From Blastomussa wellsi (Eukaryota > Cnidaria > Anthozoa > Scleractinia > Plerogyridae), in contig OX393561.1 in NCBI GenBank assembly GCA_947652115.1, forward strand, positions 22,980,856 through 23,044,855: a stretch of 64,000 bases of DNA. Reading direction: 5' to 3'. Shown here piece by piece: positions 40,728 to 54,200 of the stretch (position 1 is its first letter; each line of letters begins with the position of its first letter). The position numbers and the translations under genes were made by a program. A model generated the notes under the pieces. That model ran no database searches. It was not told where the DNA came from and saw only the letters and a program-made list of their open reading frames with translations.

Positions 40728-41522
40728 AACTAATCAATTACAGAAATTATGCAGGGCCACTTTTGTTCATATTTTGGTGCATGCAAGCTTTTATTTGATT
40801 GGATGCAAATGAGTGGCTGTAGTTTGTCCTAGAAATTCCTGGTTGGTTGAGGAAACCCTCATCACTGCCTCTCCAATTGGCTCCAAATGAGAGATTGTGC
40901 ATCGCCAATAGCTTTAATTAGAATTAGTGTATTGGCTTCAATTTTAATTCACACAAATATTTTCATTTGTATTGTCAGAAATAGCTTTCCTGAGAATTTC
41001 CCTTAGCTTGTCTTCTCTCCTACATTTGGTAGCAATTCCCATTTCTTTGAGTGTGGTTTTTATTTCATGGATGGTCATTGTGTCCACATCACTCTCATGA
41101 ATTGGTGGTTCATCATCTTCTTTTGAGGCAACACACAGTCATGGTCTCTTTCTTCTTTGTTCAAAGATGTCAGCTTCCCAGTACTCATCATTTTTTTTTG
41201 GTATACTGGTGTGGTTGCCTTTCAAAACCTTGAAGGTGGTCAATTCTTTTCAAGGCTAAAATTGCCTCTTTGCATGCATCATGCTTGCTGCATTTGTTGT
41301 GGTATATGGATCGTACAGTGTCATTAATTTTTTCTACTCCTTGACCTGTGAATGATTTAAAAGGGGTCTCATCTCTGATGAATCGGGTTAGGTGGTAGGC
41401 CAATATATGAAAGTATGGGGTGACAGAAGCATTTTCATATCCAATGACATCTCCACCAAGTGATAGATACAATTTTATCCACTCTGTTGCCTGTTTAGAA
41501 TTAAGTCACAAGAAATTAGTTT

Positions 41523-42026
41523 CTGAACTGTTTGGGATTGTATTACTAATTAAAACCATGACCATAGTAGCAATTGCTTGAAAGGAGTTAAAATGAGAAG
41601 AAAATTCAACTTTTTTTTTTTAATATATATATTTATTCCTTACAAAACAATTACTTAGTTACATTACTTACGATATATACAGGTTTTAACATGGGCTTAC
41701 ATTACAGTACAATCAATTTAGGGAAATATAAGTGTAATACTATGCCTGCATATATATGTATATACATAAATAAACTGAACTGTTTGGGATTGTATTACTA
41801 ATTAAAACCATGACCATAGTAGCAATTGCTTGAAAGGAGTTAAAATGAGAAGAAAATTCAACTTTTTTTTTTTAATATATATATTTATTCCTTACAAAAC
41901 AATTACTTAGTTACATTACTTACGATATATACAGGTTTTAACATGGGCTTACATTACAGTACAATCAATTTAGGGAAATATAAGTGTAATACTATGCCTG
42001 CATATATATGTATATACATAAATAAA
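41523..42026. repeat. 252-bp tandem duplication across a LINE junction
   Basis: Bases 41523-41774 and 41775-42026 are essentially identical. The unit begins CTGAACTGTTTGGGATTGTA, contains the target copy AAGAAAATTCAAC, the poly-A tail of the LINE and its 3' region, and ends in TACATAAATAAA. Confidence 0.9.
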
Positions 42027-42073
42027 TGAATAAAAATAAAATGATATAAATAAAATAAATAAATAAATAACTA

Positions 42074-45000
42074 TTAACCTAACAGAAAACAGTTCGCCCA
42101 TTTCGATTGTAAGAATTCCATTTTATTGCTCGTTCGTGCAATACATGTTTCTGTTTCATACTTAAGTTGAATTTTAGCCTTAAATCCAACGATACTTGGA
42201 CAAGTTTGGTTTCTTCTACAATCCCACAAGTAGAGTTTTGCAATTAGTAAAAAGTAGTTAAGTAAGGGGCAACTTCTTGTTATAATTCCCACTACGACGT
42301 CTTCTAATGTTACATGGATTTGTTCACTTTTTGCCACAGACCAATACACTTCAAAATCTTTCCAGAATGCTATAGAGAAAGGGCAGTGGTAGAGCAAATG
42401 AGTTAATGTTTCTGATTCATTTCTACAAAAGGTACATTCTTTGTTTGAAATAAAACCGATTTTGTAAAGCTTCACATTTGTATAAAGGATTCTATTCAGT
42501 ACTTTAAACTGAAAGGCTCTCACGTAAGGTTCAAGAGCTACTTTGTGAGGGAGCAAAAAGACTTGTTGCACTTGTTTTTCTGACAGATTGAAATCCCTAT
42601 GGAGAAGGTTGATTGCATTTGGTGGTTTAGCTTTTTCACTGATGAGCAGTAAATAGTAATCCCTTGACTTCTTAGAATTCACACAAAATACCTCATCGCC
42701 GTTGCCAGTTGAGAATGATGGTATAGTAGAAGATGGGGGTTTACTTGTGATATTGTTCTTCAAATGAGATGGAATGAAGTCCCGAAGGCCCGTCCAGATT
42801 AGAAAATTAGACTTTTCTATGTTCCTTGAAACAATCTCAAAAGACTCGATGTTGTTGCTACTTAAAAGAAGATCCCTCAAATACACTACTCCTGAAAGGA
42901 AGAAATTTTTATAAAAAACTGGCTTGTCATCAATACGAATATCACGATTATTCCAAATAATATTGTCCCAGTCTTTTGAAGAAGCAAAGTCATCACGAAA
43001 CTCTGACCACCATTTCAAAAGTTGAAAATAAAATAGTGAAGGCACCGAGAGGTCATTAACATCGTAATTACAGTTAAACAAAAACAGACCACCGAACCTT
43101 GTTAAAAGGTGAGAAAGATACCATTTCCAAGGACCTTCTGTAGCATTATATACTCTTTGTAGCCATGCCAAACGTAAAGATTTAACCATAGAATCTAGGT
43201 CAATCATTTTTAAACCACCTTTAGCATAATCGTTGATTGTAGAAAGACGAGTTACCTTATCAGTTCCATTCCACAGAAATTTGTTAACTAGTCGATTTAA
43301 CTCTTTCACAATTTCGTCAGGAACAGGCATGAGAGAGCATATGTAAACAAATTTTGGTATAACTAGGGATTTAATGACAGTCACCTGTAAAGTGATAAGC
43401 CTCTGCTTGACCACAGATTCAGCAGTTTTTTTAATCTTGTCCAAATTTTCAATGAAGTTTTTCTCCTGAAGAAGGATTGGATCGTACGAATAATATACAC
43501 CTAAAGCTTTGATAGGCTCTTGAGACCATTTGATGCCAAAGGGTTTGGAATTGCTATTTCTAGAAGATCCAATCCACATGCCTTCTGTTTTACTGTAGTT
43601 AATTTCTAAGCCCGAGAGCAGTTTATAATTATTTAACAAGCTGAAAAATGCTTGGGCTGAAGTATTGTCAGCGAGGGTTGCTGTTGTGTCGTCTGCATAC
43701 TGAAGCAGTTTGGTTTCTTGTCCATCAATTGAGATACCTCTTATAGATGTATTCTGCCTTACAGCGATTGCCATAATTTCTACTGCTAGTACAAAAAGGT
43801 AGGGGGATAGTGGATCCCCTTGTCTCACCCCGCGCTCTAAATTAAAAAAATCCGACGCCCAACCGTTATTGATAACACAACTTTGAATATTCTTATAGAA
43901 AATTTCTACCCAACGAATAAAATCTGGGCCAAAATTGAAAGCTCTTAGGCCGTAGAAGAGAAAATTCCATTCAAGACTATCAAAGGCCTTATGAAAGTCA
44001 ATAAAAATCAGTAACCCGGGAATGTTTTTTGACAATGTAAAATCCATTAAATCAAAAATAGATCGTACAGTCTCGCCAATGTAACGAGCATTAATGAATC
44101 CAGTTTGATTGTGATAAACAATAGCTGGTAAAACATTTTTTATTTTAGTGGCAATAACCTTGGACATTATTTTAACAAAGAAATTGGCCGCCAATTTTCT
44201 AGGAAGAGACGGTCTTTGCCTTTTTTTTCGATGAGAGTAATCACTGCCTGCCTCTGAGAACCCGCCAATTCACCCTTTTCGAAACATTCATTGACGCAAT
44301 TAAAAAAGGGTTCTTCAATTAAGGACCAACACTTTTTGTAAAATTCAATCAGGATCCCATCACACCCTGGTGATTTGTTATTCTGAAATGAATCAAGGAT
44401 ACTTTTACACTCCTCAAGATGGATTTTACCTTCGCACAAATCTTTCTGTTCATCCGTAAGTTTATCATCAGAAAAGACTCAATAGCGTCGTTATTCAAAC
44501 TTTTGTTCCTACTCGTATACAAATCTTGGTAGAAACGCTTTTGTTCAGCGAGAATGACTGTTGGATCAGTGGTCGAAGAATGATTAATATTCAGTTTCCG
44601 CATATGCTTCTTTACGTAGTTCCGTTTTTCCAAGTTAAGAAAGTACTATGAACTTTTTCCACCATATTCATGCCAGCGAGCACGCGCGCGAATTATTATC
44701 CCTCTAGTTTTCTCTTCGTAAAAAGATTCTATCTTTTCTCTTGCCGAAATCAAAAGATTCAAATTGTTTTCACACGAGTCATTTTCATAGATATTTTTAG
44801 CCGAGGTAAATTCATTTTCTAACTGAGTTTCCTTGTCCTTTCTGCTTCTAGCCCTTTTCTTAGAAAATTGTATAGCATGATCCCGTATATTAAATTTTAT
44901 CCAATCCCAGACGCTTCTATTGTCAGACAGTTCTTTCTGACCTTCAGTAACCCATTTTGGTAGAAAATTAGAAATTTCCTCTATGTAGGTAAGATCATCT

Positions 45001-45788
45001 AGAATAGAGCAGTTCATTTTCCAAAAACCTGGACCCTTTGCATTTTTCAGCTCATTATCCTCCACCACGAGCATAATTGCGGAATGATCCGTTTTGATAG
45101 CAGGAGTTATGTCAGTTGATTTTATCCAGTCATGTAAATTATTAGAAATTAACCAATAGTCAAGGCGACAAAATATTGGCGGAGAGCTTTGGTACCAAGT
45201 GAAACTTTTAATTTCTGGGTATTTAACACGCCAAATGTCGACTAAATCAAATTCCTCTTGAAAGCATTCAATATTTGCAATTGCTGTTTTGCGAGGGATT
45301 AAAGAACCACCTTTCTTGTCCAACAATGGGTTCATTGGACAGTTGAAATCACCTCCAACAATAATCTTTTCATCCGCGTCTAACTGTTCTTCTTGTAGAG
45401 ATTTTTTTAGTTTATCAAAGAAATTAACAATATCGTTGTCTTTATTGGGAGCATAAATGTTAATCAGAATATATTTACAGTCTGAAATGTCGGCTTTGAC
45501 AATAATATAACGTCCTTGGGGATCTATAATTTTGGAGCGTACGATGCAATCAGTCCCTTTCTTCATTAAGAGAGCAACCCCACGGGAATTTGGGCTTCCA
45601 TGAGACAATATCACACTGGCACCCCATTCGTTTCCCCATTGTACCTCAGTGTCTTTCTTTGAGTGTGTTTCTTGTAAAAATACAATATCGGCATTTTTCT
45701 TGCGACACCAAGTGAAAATTGCTCGCCGTTTTCGAAAGTTTGACAGGCCCCTTACATTAAGTGACAATAAAGTTAACTTTTCAGCCAT
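42074..45788 (-). pseudogene. LINE ORF2 (endonuclease-reverse transcriptase), broken
   Basis: The apurinic-type endonuclease lies at 45788 to about 45050 (LSLNVRGLSNFRKRRAIF, DIVFLQETHSKKD, IVGGDFNCPMNPLL, KTDHSAIMLV). The reverse transcriptase follows, with SPGCDGILIEFYKK, NWRPISLL, LIFIDFHKAFDSLEW, GVRQGDPLSPYLF and LLQYADDTTA (YADD). A C-terminal zinc-knuckle-like CTFCRNESETLTHLLYHC is of the zf-RVT type. A TAG at 44646-44648, an indel near 44465-44480 and a small deletion near 44190 (just after NWRPISLL) disrupt it. The remaining 706-codon piece (44194-42074) is open. Confidence 0.85.
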
Positions 45789-46150
45789 TTAGATCTGCAT
45801 GGTAAATACCCGGGGAATGCAGAGGAAACCAAATCTACAGTTATAAGGAGACAAATTGGTATCGAAATAGTTCAGAAACAGATGGTAGATACTTAGGCGA
45901 GAAGGAAAAAAACAAAACATAAACAAGGCACCGATACACAACGTATACACAAAATAAACTAATATAAACCACTTTCCATTACTTACCAAACATCCGAGAG
46001 CGATAGAAATAAATACACTCTCTCCGTTAAACAACAGCATGTATGATGTTACGTTCCCAAATCAGCGGTGACAATAATTTTAGAAGAAAAGGTCAAAGTG
46101 CAGCTTATACTTAATTAGTTATACGTGTCATTGTTTGTAGGAAAAAATAA

Positions 46151-47086
46151 TTACAAGGTAGATTCATCTAATGGTACAAATTTACCGTTAATGTACAGCC
46201 TGTCCGGAAATTTCCTGCTAAAGAAGGCTTTAAAACCATCTTGCCTGGCGCGTTTAAGCTTCTCCCTCTGCTTTTTCCTAAGATCGTATAGTTCTTTGGG
46301 GATGTCTTCAAAGACCGCATAATTCATGTCTTTCAATTTCGCTCGAGCCTTTTGCATAACTTCTTCTCTATCCTGGTAACGGAGAAAACGAGCAATGATT
46401 GGACGAGGATCACCGCTGTTTCCTGGTCTGCCCAAACGATGGACCCTTTGAAATTCAATTCTTTTTCTAGCATCTTTGATATCAAGCTCATCTTCCAGGA
46501 ATTTAAAGAGGACCTCCTTAGTGTTTTCACTCTGTAAGGAATCGCTCGACCTCGCCACGTTCTGGTTGTCTGTAGAGTCGCTGGTATTCTCCACAACACC
46601 GATAAACTTTAGGTTTTCTCTCCTGCTGTAAGATTCGGAATACAAGAGCTGTTTTTTAAGGTTTTGGTTCTCAGCTTTCAGATCCAGCATGTCGCGTTTT
46701 AAGTCGGCGATATCGCCAGCCATAAAGTCTACACTTTCTTCTAGTTTACTCACAGATTCGATGGTTTTCTTAGATGTTGATTTCAATGAAGCAACGTCTT
46801 TATCTAAGCTTGAGATAGCTGCCTCTATATTAGCCATAGAAGTGTATAAGTTATTTAAGCGGTTTTCAATAACATCCAGCTTAGAGAGTTTCTCTAAAAC
46901 TTCATCTAGTTTCTTCCCAAAATCAGCGGCCATTGTGAGCGCTTGTAGAACGTCGTCGTCTTCGTTGTCGGAAAAAACCGCTTCAGAGGTCTCTCTTGAT
47001 CTTTTATCTTCAGGCGAAATTAATGAGTCTTCCGATGTTTTAGATCTTTCTTTTCTTTTAGCAGCCATAAGCTGCGCTTTAGTCAA
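46151..47086 (-). CDS. LINE ORF1 protein, L1-like
   Basis: An intact 311-codon frame. After a short basic N-terminus (MAAKRKERSKTSEDS) comes a long coiled coil (IAAISSLDKDV-type heptads, DLKRDMLDLKAENQNLKKQL), then YSRRENLKFIGV, an RNA-recognition-like region (IEFQRVHRLGRP, RPIIARFLRYQDREEVMQKA) and a C-terminal domain (FKAFFSRKFPDRLYINGK). This is the trimeric RNA-binding ORF1p of L1-type elements, which coats element RNA. The start may be MTKAQLM (47086) or the next ATG. It lies about 360 bp upstream of ORF2. Confidence 0.85.
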   Translation of the reverse strand: MTKAQLMAAKRKERSKTSEDSLISPEDKRSRETSEAVFSDNEDDDVLQALTMAADFGKKLDEVLEKLSKLDVIENRLNNLYTSMANIEAAISSLDKDVASLKSTSKKTIESVSKLEESVDFMAGDIADLKRDMLDLKAENQNLKKQLLYSESYSRRENLKFIGVVENTSDSTDNQNVARSSDSLQSENTKEVLFKFLEDELDIKDARKRIEFQRVHRLGRPGNSGDPRPIIARFLRYQDREEVMQKARAKLKDMNYAVFEDIPKELYDLRKKQREKLKRARQDGFKAFFSRKFPDRLYINGKFVPLDESTL

Positions 47087-47126
47087 AAAGCGTCACCGTG
47101 ATGGAGCATTAAAAACATGTCTGTTC

Positions 47127-47137
47127 CGCCATCTTGC
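47127..47137 (-). promoter_or_regulatory. YY1-like motif in the LINE 5' UTR
   Basis: On the minus strand CAAGATGGCGG lies about 16-26 bases from the 5' end of the LINE. Human L1 also has a YY1 site close to its 5' end that sets the transcription start; function here is inferred. Confidence 0.5.
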
Positions 47138-48515
47138 CCAGCCCAGTCTTCCAAGAAAATTCAACTTACATCCTTAAAGAAGGAATCTTTGCGAGTTTGA
47201 CATGGCTTCCAAGCTGATAATGTTTGGTATAGATTGTCAAAGCCCTATAAAAACATAACAATATTTTCAGTTATAAGAGGATTATTAACATGCATCATTC
47301 CTTTTATAATTAAAAGGAAAAATGTATGCAATTTATCATGTGTTTTAAGATAAGAGACAAGCTAAGGTTCTTCAGTATGATGTCACTGTGCCAGACCAGA
47401 GAAAATGCCACTGTTATTAGCTGTAAAACAAACAAACACAAAATACCTTCCATATTTTGGTGACTGTACTGCAATGTTCTGGATCAAGGATCTGTGGGAA
47501 CTTCTCAGGCAGGCTTCGGAGCTCTTTTTTTCTTCTCATTCCCAACCATGCTTGTCCAATCGTACAAGCCACTTGACGTCCCATCAGCATTGCGCTTTTC
47601 CCATACACTAAAGCTCACCCCACAATTGTTAATGGCCTCTATGTTTTTTTTGCATGTTGTTGTGTTTTCTTGCCGATGGTGCCTTGTTCAGGCTGTATTT
47701 TTTGTCTTTTTCAATGGCATCATTGAGAATGTTTTTCTCCAATCTATCTGTAAAAAGACAGAAAACCACCCCTTTGTTTTCAGTCTTTAAAGTATTTTCA
47801 AAAGATTTAAGCCCAAAGATATTATTCTTCATGAGCTGGGAGAACTCTGGGGACAAGATTAGCAAAGACTACATCCCAAGGACTTATCGTACACGTAGAT
47901 TCTATATGGATTAAGTACCTGTAACTCGAAGCAGTAAGTGAAGCTCATCCACCCTTATGTTCGCAATCGGAATGTTCAGTAGAGGGGATCTGCTATATCC
48001 ATAGTTGTTACTTGATTTCTTGGCGAAATCTTTGTTTTCTGTCAGTGTTCTCCTATTCCCATCCATCCAGTAATAGTTTTCTGGTTTAGATGTGTCCCAG
48101 CTGTTGAAATAAACATAATTTGTTCACCTTTAACTTTTACTAAGTTTCAATAAGAAATATTTCATGACACATTTATTGTATAAAAAAGGAAAGCAGGTTT
48201 TATGATTAGCTAATTGTAAGTTTTTGTTCTTACCGTGCATCCTTATGTATTTTGCAGTATATACAGGCATAGTCAGCACATGCACTATTCATCCCAAGAA
48301 CTAGAAGAAGGAACTAAGCAGTATAATTTATAGTTGATTAGCACTTGCTAATTTGTAAATTACAGTACTGCATTTACTTGAATATGTGCCACATTTGGTG
48401 CTTTTTGAAGTTTCAATTGTGATAAGTGCCTATTCAAGAGCACTGTTTATTTTAGGAATGTACTTATTTGAATGAAGACAAACTTTATTAAATTTATTCA
48501 AAGTTTCTGGTCTTT

Positions 48516-48830
48516 CACTACTGGAAGTTACGATGTGAAAAGCATGTGAATATCACAGGAAAATCATGTGAAATTATTTTACCATGTGAAAAATTATGTG
48601 AAAGGTATTTCACTTTTTTCACATACCCGTGAATTTTGGGTTACCTTGTGAAAAAACATGTGAAGTAGCTTGATTCAATTTTGGTCGGAGAGGGATCATG
48701 TGAAATACCATGTGATATTTCACTCTGCAGTTTTTTATGAAAATCATATGTGAAAAACTATGTGAAATATGCCAATATTTTTTGAAGAGTATAAATGTGT
48801 GTGAAACACCCAGTGAAACCAAATATTATT
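48516..48830. repeat. candidate CACTA terminus with subterminal repeats
   Basis: CACTACTGGAAGTTACG starts at 48516. The next 300 bp contain at least eleven TGTGAA motifs, mostly (C/T)ATGTGAAA, with a few inverse copies. A CACTA tip followed by a dense short-repeat zone is typical of CACTA elements, and a TNP2 gene follows at 51271. The opposite terminus is not found; CACTAACTCATCC (inverse, ending near 59925) is a weak candidate. Confidence 0.5.
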
Positions 48831-51270
48831 TTGGTAATTATGTATAATTAATTTTGAATGTATTTAACACTACTCACTTACTAGTACATATACATTCAGT
48901 TCCTTGACCAAGTGTGCAATAATGCAAACAAGAATGTAGATGTAATAATATTTATTATTTAAGTGCAAACATGACACTATTACACTCACATGACTGCGTG
49001 CTTCTTCACTGTACATGGAGAAAGCACTTTTAAAATCTCCAAGTATTTGAAAAGATGACTGTCACATATATATAACTAGTATACCTAAATGGTAAAAATG
49101 CTGCCAAATGGGAGGACGAAATAACTGTGCTAGCAGTAACTTTATGAACTGTACTATCTTGTCTGCTTGGAACAATGAAGAGATGTGAGATTTCATTCTT
49201 ACAACTATGCTAATTCCTAGTCACATTTGAAGCGTAAGGCACATTTACTGTCAAGCTCCCCATCTTAAACCACCCGTCTTCCATAACGCAAGTATCAACA
49301 TTCTGGAAGGACAGTACAGAAAAAAACTCTTTAATAAAACTATAAAACAAGCATTTGTTGTCAGCTATTAACATTGTAAGATCAACATTTCGCTGTTGAT
49401 ATAACTGATGCCTCTTAACAGTAACTATCCATGTTGAAAAACTACAAACTATGATCATGAGAGACCCGATAAAACGGAAATTTTGGCATAAATTACGGGA
49501 AAAATTATCTTGTGAAAAAGATAAAATTTCTCGAGAGTGTTTTCACTGGTTATTCAACAAAAGTTCGAATATTTAGTCGAGCAATTGATGTTTTGTTCGC
49601 AACGTCAGGTTTGCTTATAGTAACTTGTGATACAATTTTCATTTTGCATTTGAGCTGACAGACAGCCCATTTAATTTGCTCGTTTTACGTGCGAGCAAAC
49701 ATGAATCGAAACTTATTAGACTTCATTGCGTTCGTCACAAATACGAAACGTGAATGAAAGCAATCTCATTGAAAATAAAGACACCAGGAAAAAGCGCTTG
49801 CTCAAAGCGCTTCACGGAATATTTTGACTTCACAACAGACAATGCGTTGAATTTGCACGTTATGTTTTTCAGGCTTGTGTGCAAGCAGCCGAGCGAACTC
49901 AAAATTGCTTTTAAATCGAAACCGCTAAAATTTATTACTTCCATTACAAATACAAAACTTGGGTTAAAGCAATATCAAAAATCTAAAATAAAGACACCAG
50001 CAAAGGTAAACACTTTCTTCCTTTCGTTAATAACAGCGCAATGATCACATAAATTTGCATGTTGTGTGCGTGAAAGAAATTATCACAAGACAGCTTTTAC
50101 AGTAAATCGAAACTCGCATCTCAAGAAGGGCCGGATTTGAAACGGTCGATCACAAGGAGTCACCCCAAAATACAAGCGATTAAACGAGGTTGTAAAAACC
50201 TAAGGTTTTACGGACAACTTTCGACAGCAGCGTTTTTGCGTGCTTTCGTGTTCTTTGCTCATGCTTTCCTCTGAATCCAAGAATCTCCTCTTCATTTATA
50301 TTTAAAAGGCATTTTTACCCAGCGAATATCTGGATAGTTTTTGTTTCTTTCAGTTACCAAAAATCCAAAACAAAATAAGTTAAAATCACCGAGTTGTTTT
50401 CAAGCATAACACATGTCTGGGATGCCGAGCCCGGAATGGACGTGTTATCTTCTTTCCCTCCGGCAATCAGCCGATCGATCAAGAACGAAACGTAAAATTT
50501 GGATATGACCAGAGAAAGGTACATTTCATCTGATAAACGTATTTCTTAACTGCAAAAGAAACCAAAATTCAAGCTGAACGACAAGTAACCATTGGTTAGA
50601 AAGAGCCGAAAAAAATAGTCCGATAACGAAACCGATATTTGCATAACCCTACTTTTGTGTAATCGACTGCACACGCAAAGTCATCTTCTCACGCATATAC
50701 CACTGCGCATCCTAAATCTTCCATTTGCGCATAACCACAATTCCTTGCGTCTTTGATCTTACCGCCGACCAGAATTCCTTGCGTTTCGTAAAAAAAGTGA
50801 TTGCAAGCCCCTATAATGTAATCTTATGCCGATTAGAGAGCTGCCTCGCTCGTTCGCTTCATGCTCACTCGCTGCGGCAGCAATAAACAATTAATTTATT
50901 CAGAGAAAAGTTGTGTAATACGTTTGGGCATTTTTACTCATCAGTTGTTATTTATTCTCATCTAAAGGATTGACAACTTTTCGCTGAATAATGTTTAACT
51001 CCATTTATTTTTTACATTCATAGAAAATCAAGACAAATACGTTATTTCAACAGCAAAATATGTATTAGATTGATTAAAGGTTAATTTTTCTTACAGGAAT
51101 ATAATATAGAACACACCAATTGCAAGTCCTCTTTTTTTGCTAACAGTTGACCTAGATCAGAGTTGGATGAGTAAACTTGTGGTCACCTACTGTAGCCATT
51201 CACCAAAGGTGACTGCACCGCGATAGTTATTATATCCGTTACAGTCATCTGCACACTTTAAATTTGCATT
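48831..51270. other. 2.4-kb stretch without a recognised gene
   Basis: Mostly AT-rich. Two diverged blocks with ACAAATAC(G/A)AAAC and AATAAAGACACCAG occur about 200 bp apart (49737 and 49945), a worn tandem repeat. No supported exon. Confidence 0.5.
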
Positions 51271-54200
51271 TCAACAGTTCAGGATCCAAAATTTGGTTGG
51301 ATCCTCTTCATCTGGAGCAGTGATTTTTGGTACTGACAAAGAGTTAAACAAAACTACTTTTTTAGTAACTTGTCCATATAAAGTATACCAAAGTCCATTG
51401 CTTTCTTGCATCTTGTAGCTACATGTATATGCATTGATAACAGCAAACTTGGCAACCATGTTATTCTTGTATCTGCAACTCAAGAATGATTCTATTTGTC
51501 CAAAATATACATTGTTTGACTCATTAACAGCCACAATGCAGGAAGACGTTCGACCTGAAGCAGCTGCATCCCACACATCTGTTTTCCCTGAGACAGAGTC
51601 CATTCTAAGCTCTTTGAAAGACCTTGTGACTGCTTCTATCTCAGAGTCACCAAGCTCCCTTTCACTGTACTCCTGTAGGACTCGCCTTTCTTCATTGGCA
51701 AGATCAATAGGTTTACTGACCTTATCTTGTCCACTAAGATCCATTGTGTCATTAGCACCGCACATTCCAGGACTGGGTTTTGAACGTATCTTACCATTCA
51801 TTTTCATGAATTGGCACCAATCAAATAACTGCAGATCAAACAAGCAGCTATATCAAAATGTGAAATGGTGTTTCATTCCTGAATTGCAGTGAACGGATTT
51901 ACTTGGAAACCCAAAAGTGTAATTTTGTAATTTATATGTTAAGTGATCATGAGCCCAACCAAAGCCAAAACAGTATTGTTTTGCATTTTTTTTTATATTT
52001 AGCAATCTCATTTTCCATCACAAAACCGCTTGCTATGGCCTTATCTGGCCTTACGAAGTTAGTCCTACAGTTGTTATTGACTCAGAATAACCCTCCAATC
52101 TTTGGGAGCTACGAACAACTCTGCGTGCCTAAACATTGATGTGGAAACTAAAACAAGCGACATAAAAAAAATCAAACAACATCATAAACACACATAGGGA
52201 TTTGGGACTTGATAAGGAACTGTACATAAATTACTAGTAAAATGACATGTCTTTAGCAAACATCAGATTACTAACTTAGAAACCCCATCAGGGTAAAATG
52301 TCCAGGGTGTAATTTGTTGGGAATGGATGCTTTAAACTTCAAGCTAGCTTGATGTCAACTTTTTGTTTTAAAAAAATGTTTCACTAGCAATGATATCTGC
52401 TTACTTTATAAGTTTCCATAACAGTTGTCTCTGGATGGCTCCTATTAGTCACATGTCTACAGACCCAACCATTAAATCTTTCATATACATACATCCACAT
52501 GCTATGCACTGGTCCATGTAGTTTGATCCCTTCTACCACATGATGGACCATATGCATGCTAATATTCTGGAAAACAACAACAAAAATGGTTGACACTACA
52601 GATCAGTCAATAATAAATGTATATGCTTTTCCCAGCAGATCACAGCAACCATTATCAGTTTGCAAAGGATAAATATTTTAAGTAGCCTCTTCACCACTGC
52701 AGTGCCTCAAGTAACAAGTGACACTCAGAAAATAGGAAAAACAGTGGCCAAAAAATATAGGGGGTGGGGGATAGGAAATATTGCCCCAAAATAGGAAAAA
52801 ATAGCAAGCACTCGCAGGTTTTTCCAAAAATAAATACCCGATCATTATCGGCTGAAAGCGATGGACACATTAAGCACCTAGAGCTATTTTTGACGCCTTT
52901 TTGGAGTTTCATTCGCCATAACACCAAGGAAAATTCAGTACTGAGCTACGATGTCTGGCACACTGATAAACTGCTAGTATAAACTGGAAACCGCCAGTCT
53001 TTTTTTGCACGGAAACTTATATTATAGTTTCATTTTGCTGACACATGATAATGATTCGCTGAATGTACTGCAAACACTCCGCAAACACAATGGGAAAGGA
53101 ATGTGGTCCAAGTTTGAGCAGCTGTTAGTGGGGAAGAGTATTGCATGACGACAAAAATAACAGCTGTGTGGGAGACTGCCTTTTACCCAACACTTGCCAA
53201 AAATCATGTGGCCATTTTACAAAATTTGCATGGACATTTAGTGTCCATGCAAATAATTTTAAGACCACAAACTGTATATTAACCTATTAAGGGATTCTGG
53301 GAAGGATTTTACTATTTTTATGTATTAGTTAAATAATTATAAATAATAATAATGTTCCCATTATACAAACCTGAACACTTATGGGGAAGTCTCTCTCTAC
53401 AAGTGCCAGGGTAACATTGACTTCTTCCTCTAGTATTGAAAGTTTGCTGAGATCTTGTACATCAGCACACAACTTGGACATTATATCAAGAAATTTAAAT
53501 AGAGTCCTTCTTTGATTTTCTCCAAGGAGTCCTCTGAGGCAGAATTTCAGAATGCCATCTGTCGCAAGCTAAAAATTAAGAACAAAAGCAAAAATACATC
53601 CCTTTAAGTGATTTCCTTAAGTGCTTATATAATTACTGCACATATATAATTGCATGAGGACATGTAATTAGCGTATGCACAATTGTATGAAGAACATATT
53701 GAATTGGCAGCCATGTGCCCAATATACATTGTAGCCACAAATACAGCCGCCTCTCGTACCTCACGGCTGCTAGGAGTATTCGCGCGAGAAGTGTCTGTGG
53801 CTTACATACCCTGGAAAATTCCATAGTGAAGATGTAAATCTGTTCCAAATTTGGACAGGAGTGCTGATTGGTAAACTTGATAATTTGACATAATTATGCT
53901 TCAAATTATGCAGTGTTTTAAAACTCAGAATCACAACCAATATGACTGCCAGCAGCGAAATAATTATTGTCCCACACTTTGTTAAAATTTAATACAATAT
54001 ATTATAATGTCTTAACGTATGATAAAATGGTTTCTCTAAGTTTTATTTGATCGTCCCGACTGTTGTAAAGCACGCAGGAAGCGGCTTAAGAGCACGAAAT
54101 AAGTGTAGTGTTTCTCCCTATTTATTTTACAGTTAATGTCACATGCAAAACAGGGAACATTGGACTGAAAACGTGACGGCCTTATGCGCCTACTGTTGCG

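Larger units (their letters stand above)
41611..47152 (-). mobile_element. full-length L1/Tx1-type LINE with TSD
   Basis: Minus-strand element flanked by AAGAAAATTCAACTT at 41598-41612 and 47153-47167. It has a 5' UTR with AAGATGGCGG, ORF1 (46151-47086), ORF2 (about 42074-45788) and an A-rich 3' end. It inserted about 17 bp inside an intron of the SAP-family gene, next to the donor site. ORF2 is broken, so the copy is inactive. A terminal tandem duplication follows at its 3' end. Confidence 0.85.
40944..48300 (-). pseudogene. five-exon SAP-containing family gene, decayed
   Basis: Exons on the minus strand: 48300-48234, 48101-47919, 47747-47447, 47244-47170 and 41490-40944, with consistent phases. 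The protein reads LGMNSACADYACIYCKIHKD, YSRSPLLNIPIANIRVDELH, EAINNCGVSFSVWEKRNADG, LRSLPEKFPQILDP, GGDVIGYENASVTPYFHILA, FTGQGVEKINDTVRSIYHNK, and ends in a SAP-like motif (TMTIHEIKTTLKEMGIATKC). I recall this as a multicopy invertebrate family of unknown function. Breaks: one extra base in an A8 run (plus-strand 47644-47651) and TGA at 41139-41141. A full LINE sits in the last intron. Upstream exons are not found. Confidence 0.6.

Noticed and set aside
49754..50044. 96-codon frame
   Set aside because: No homology, splice support or coding signature; AT-rich chance frame.
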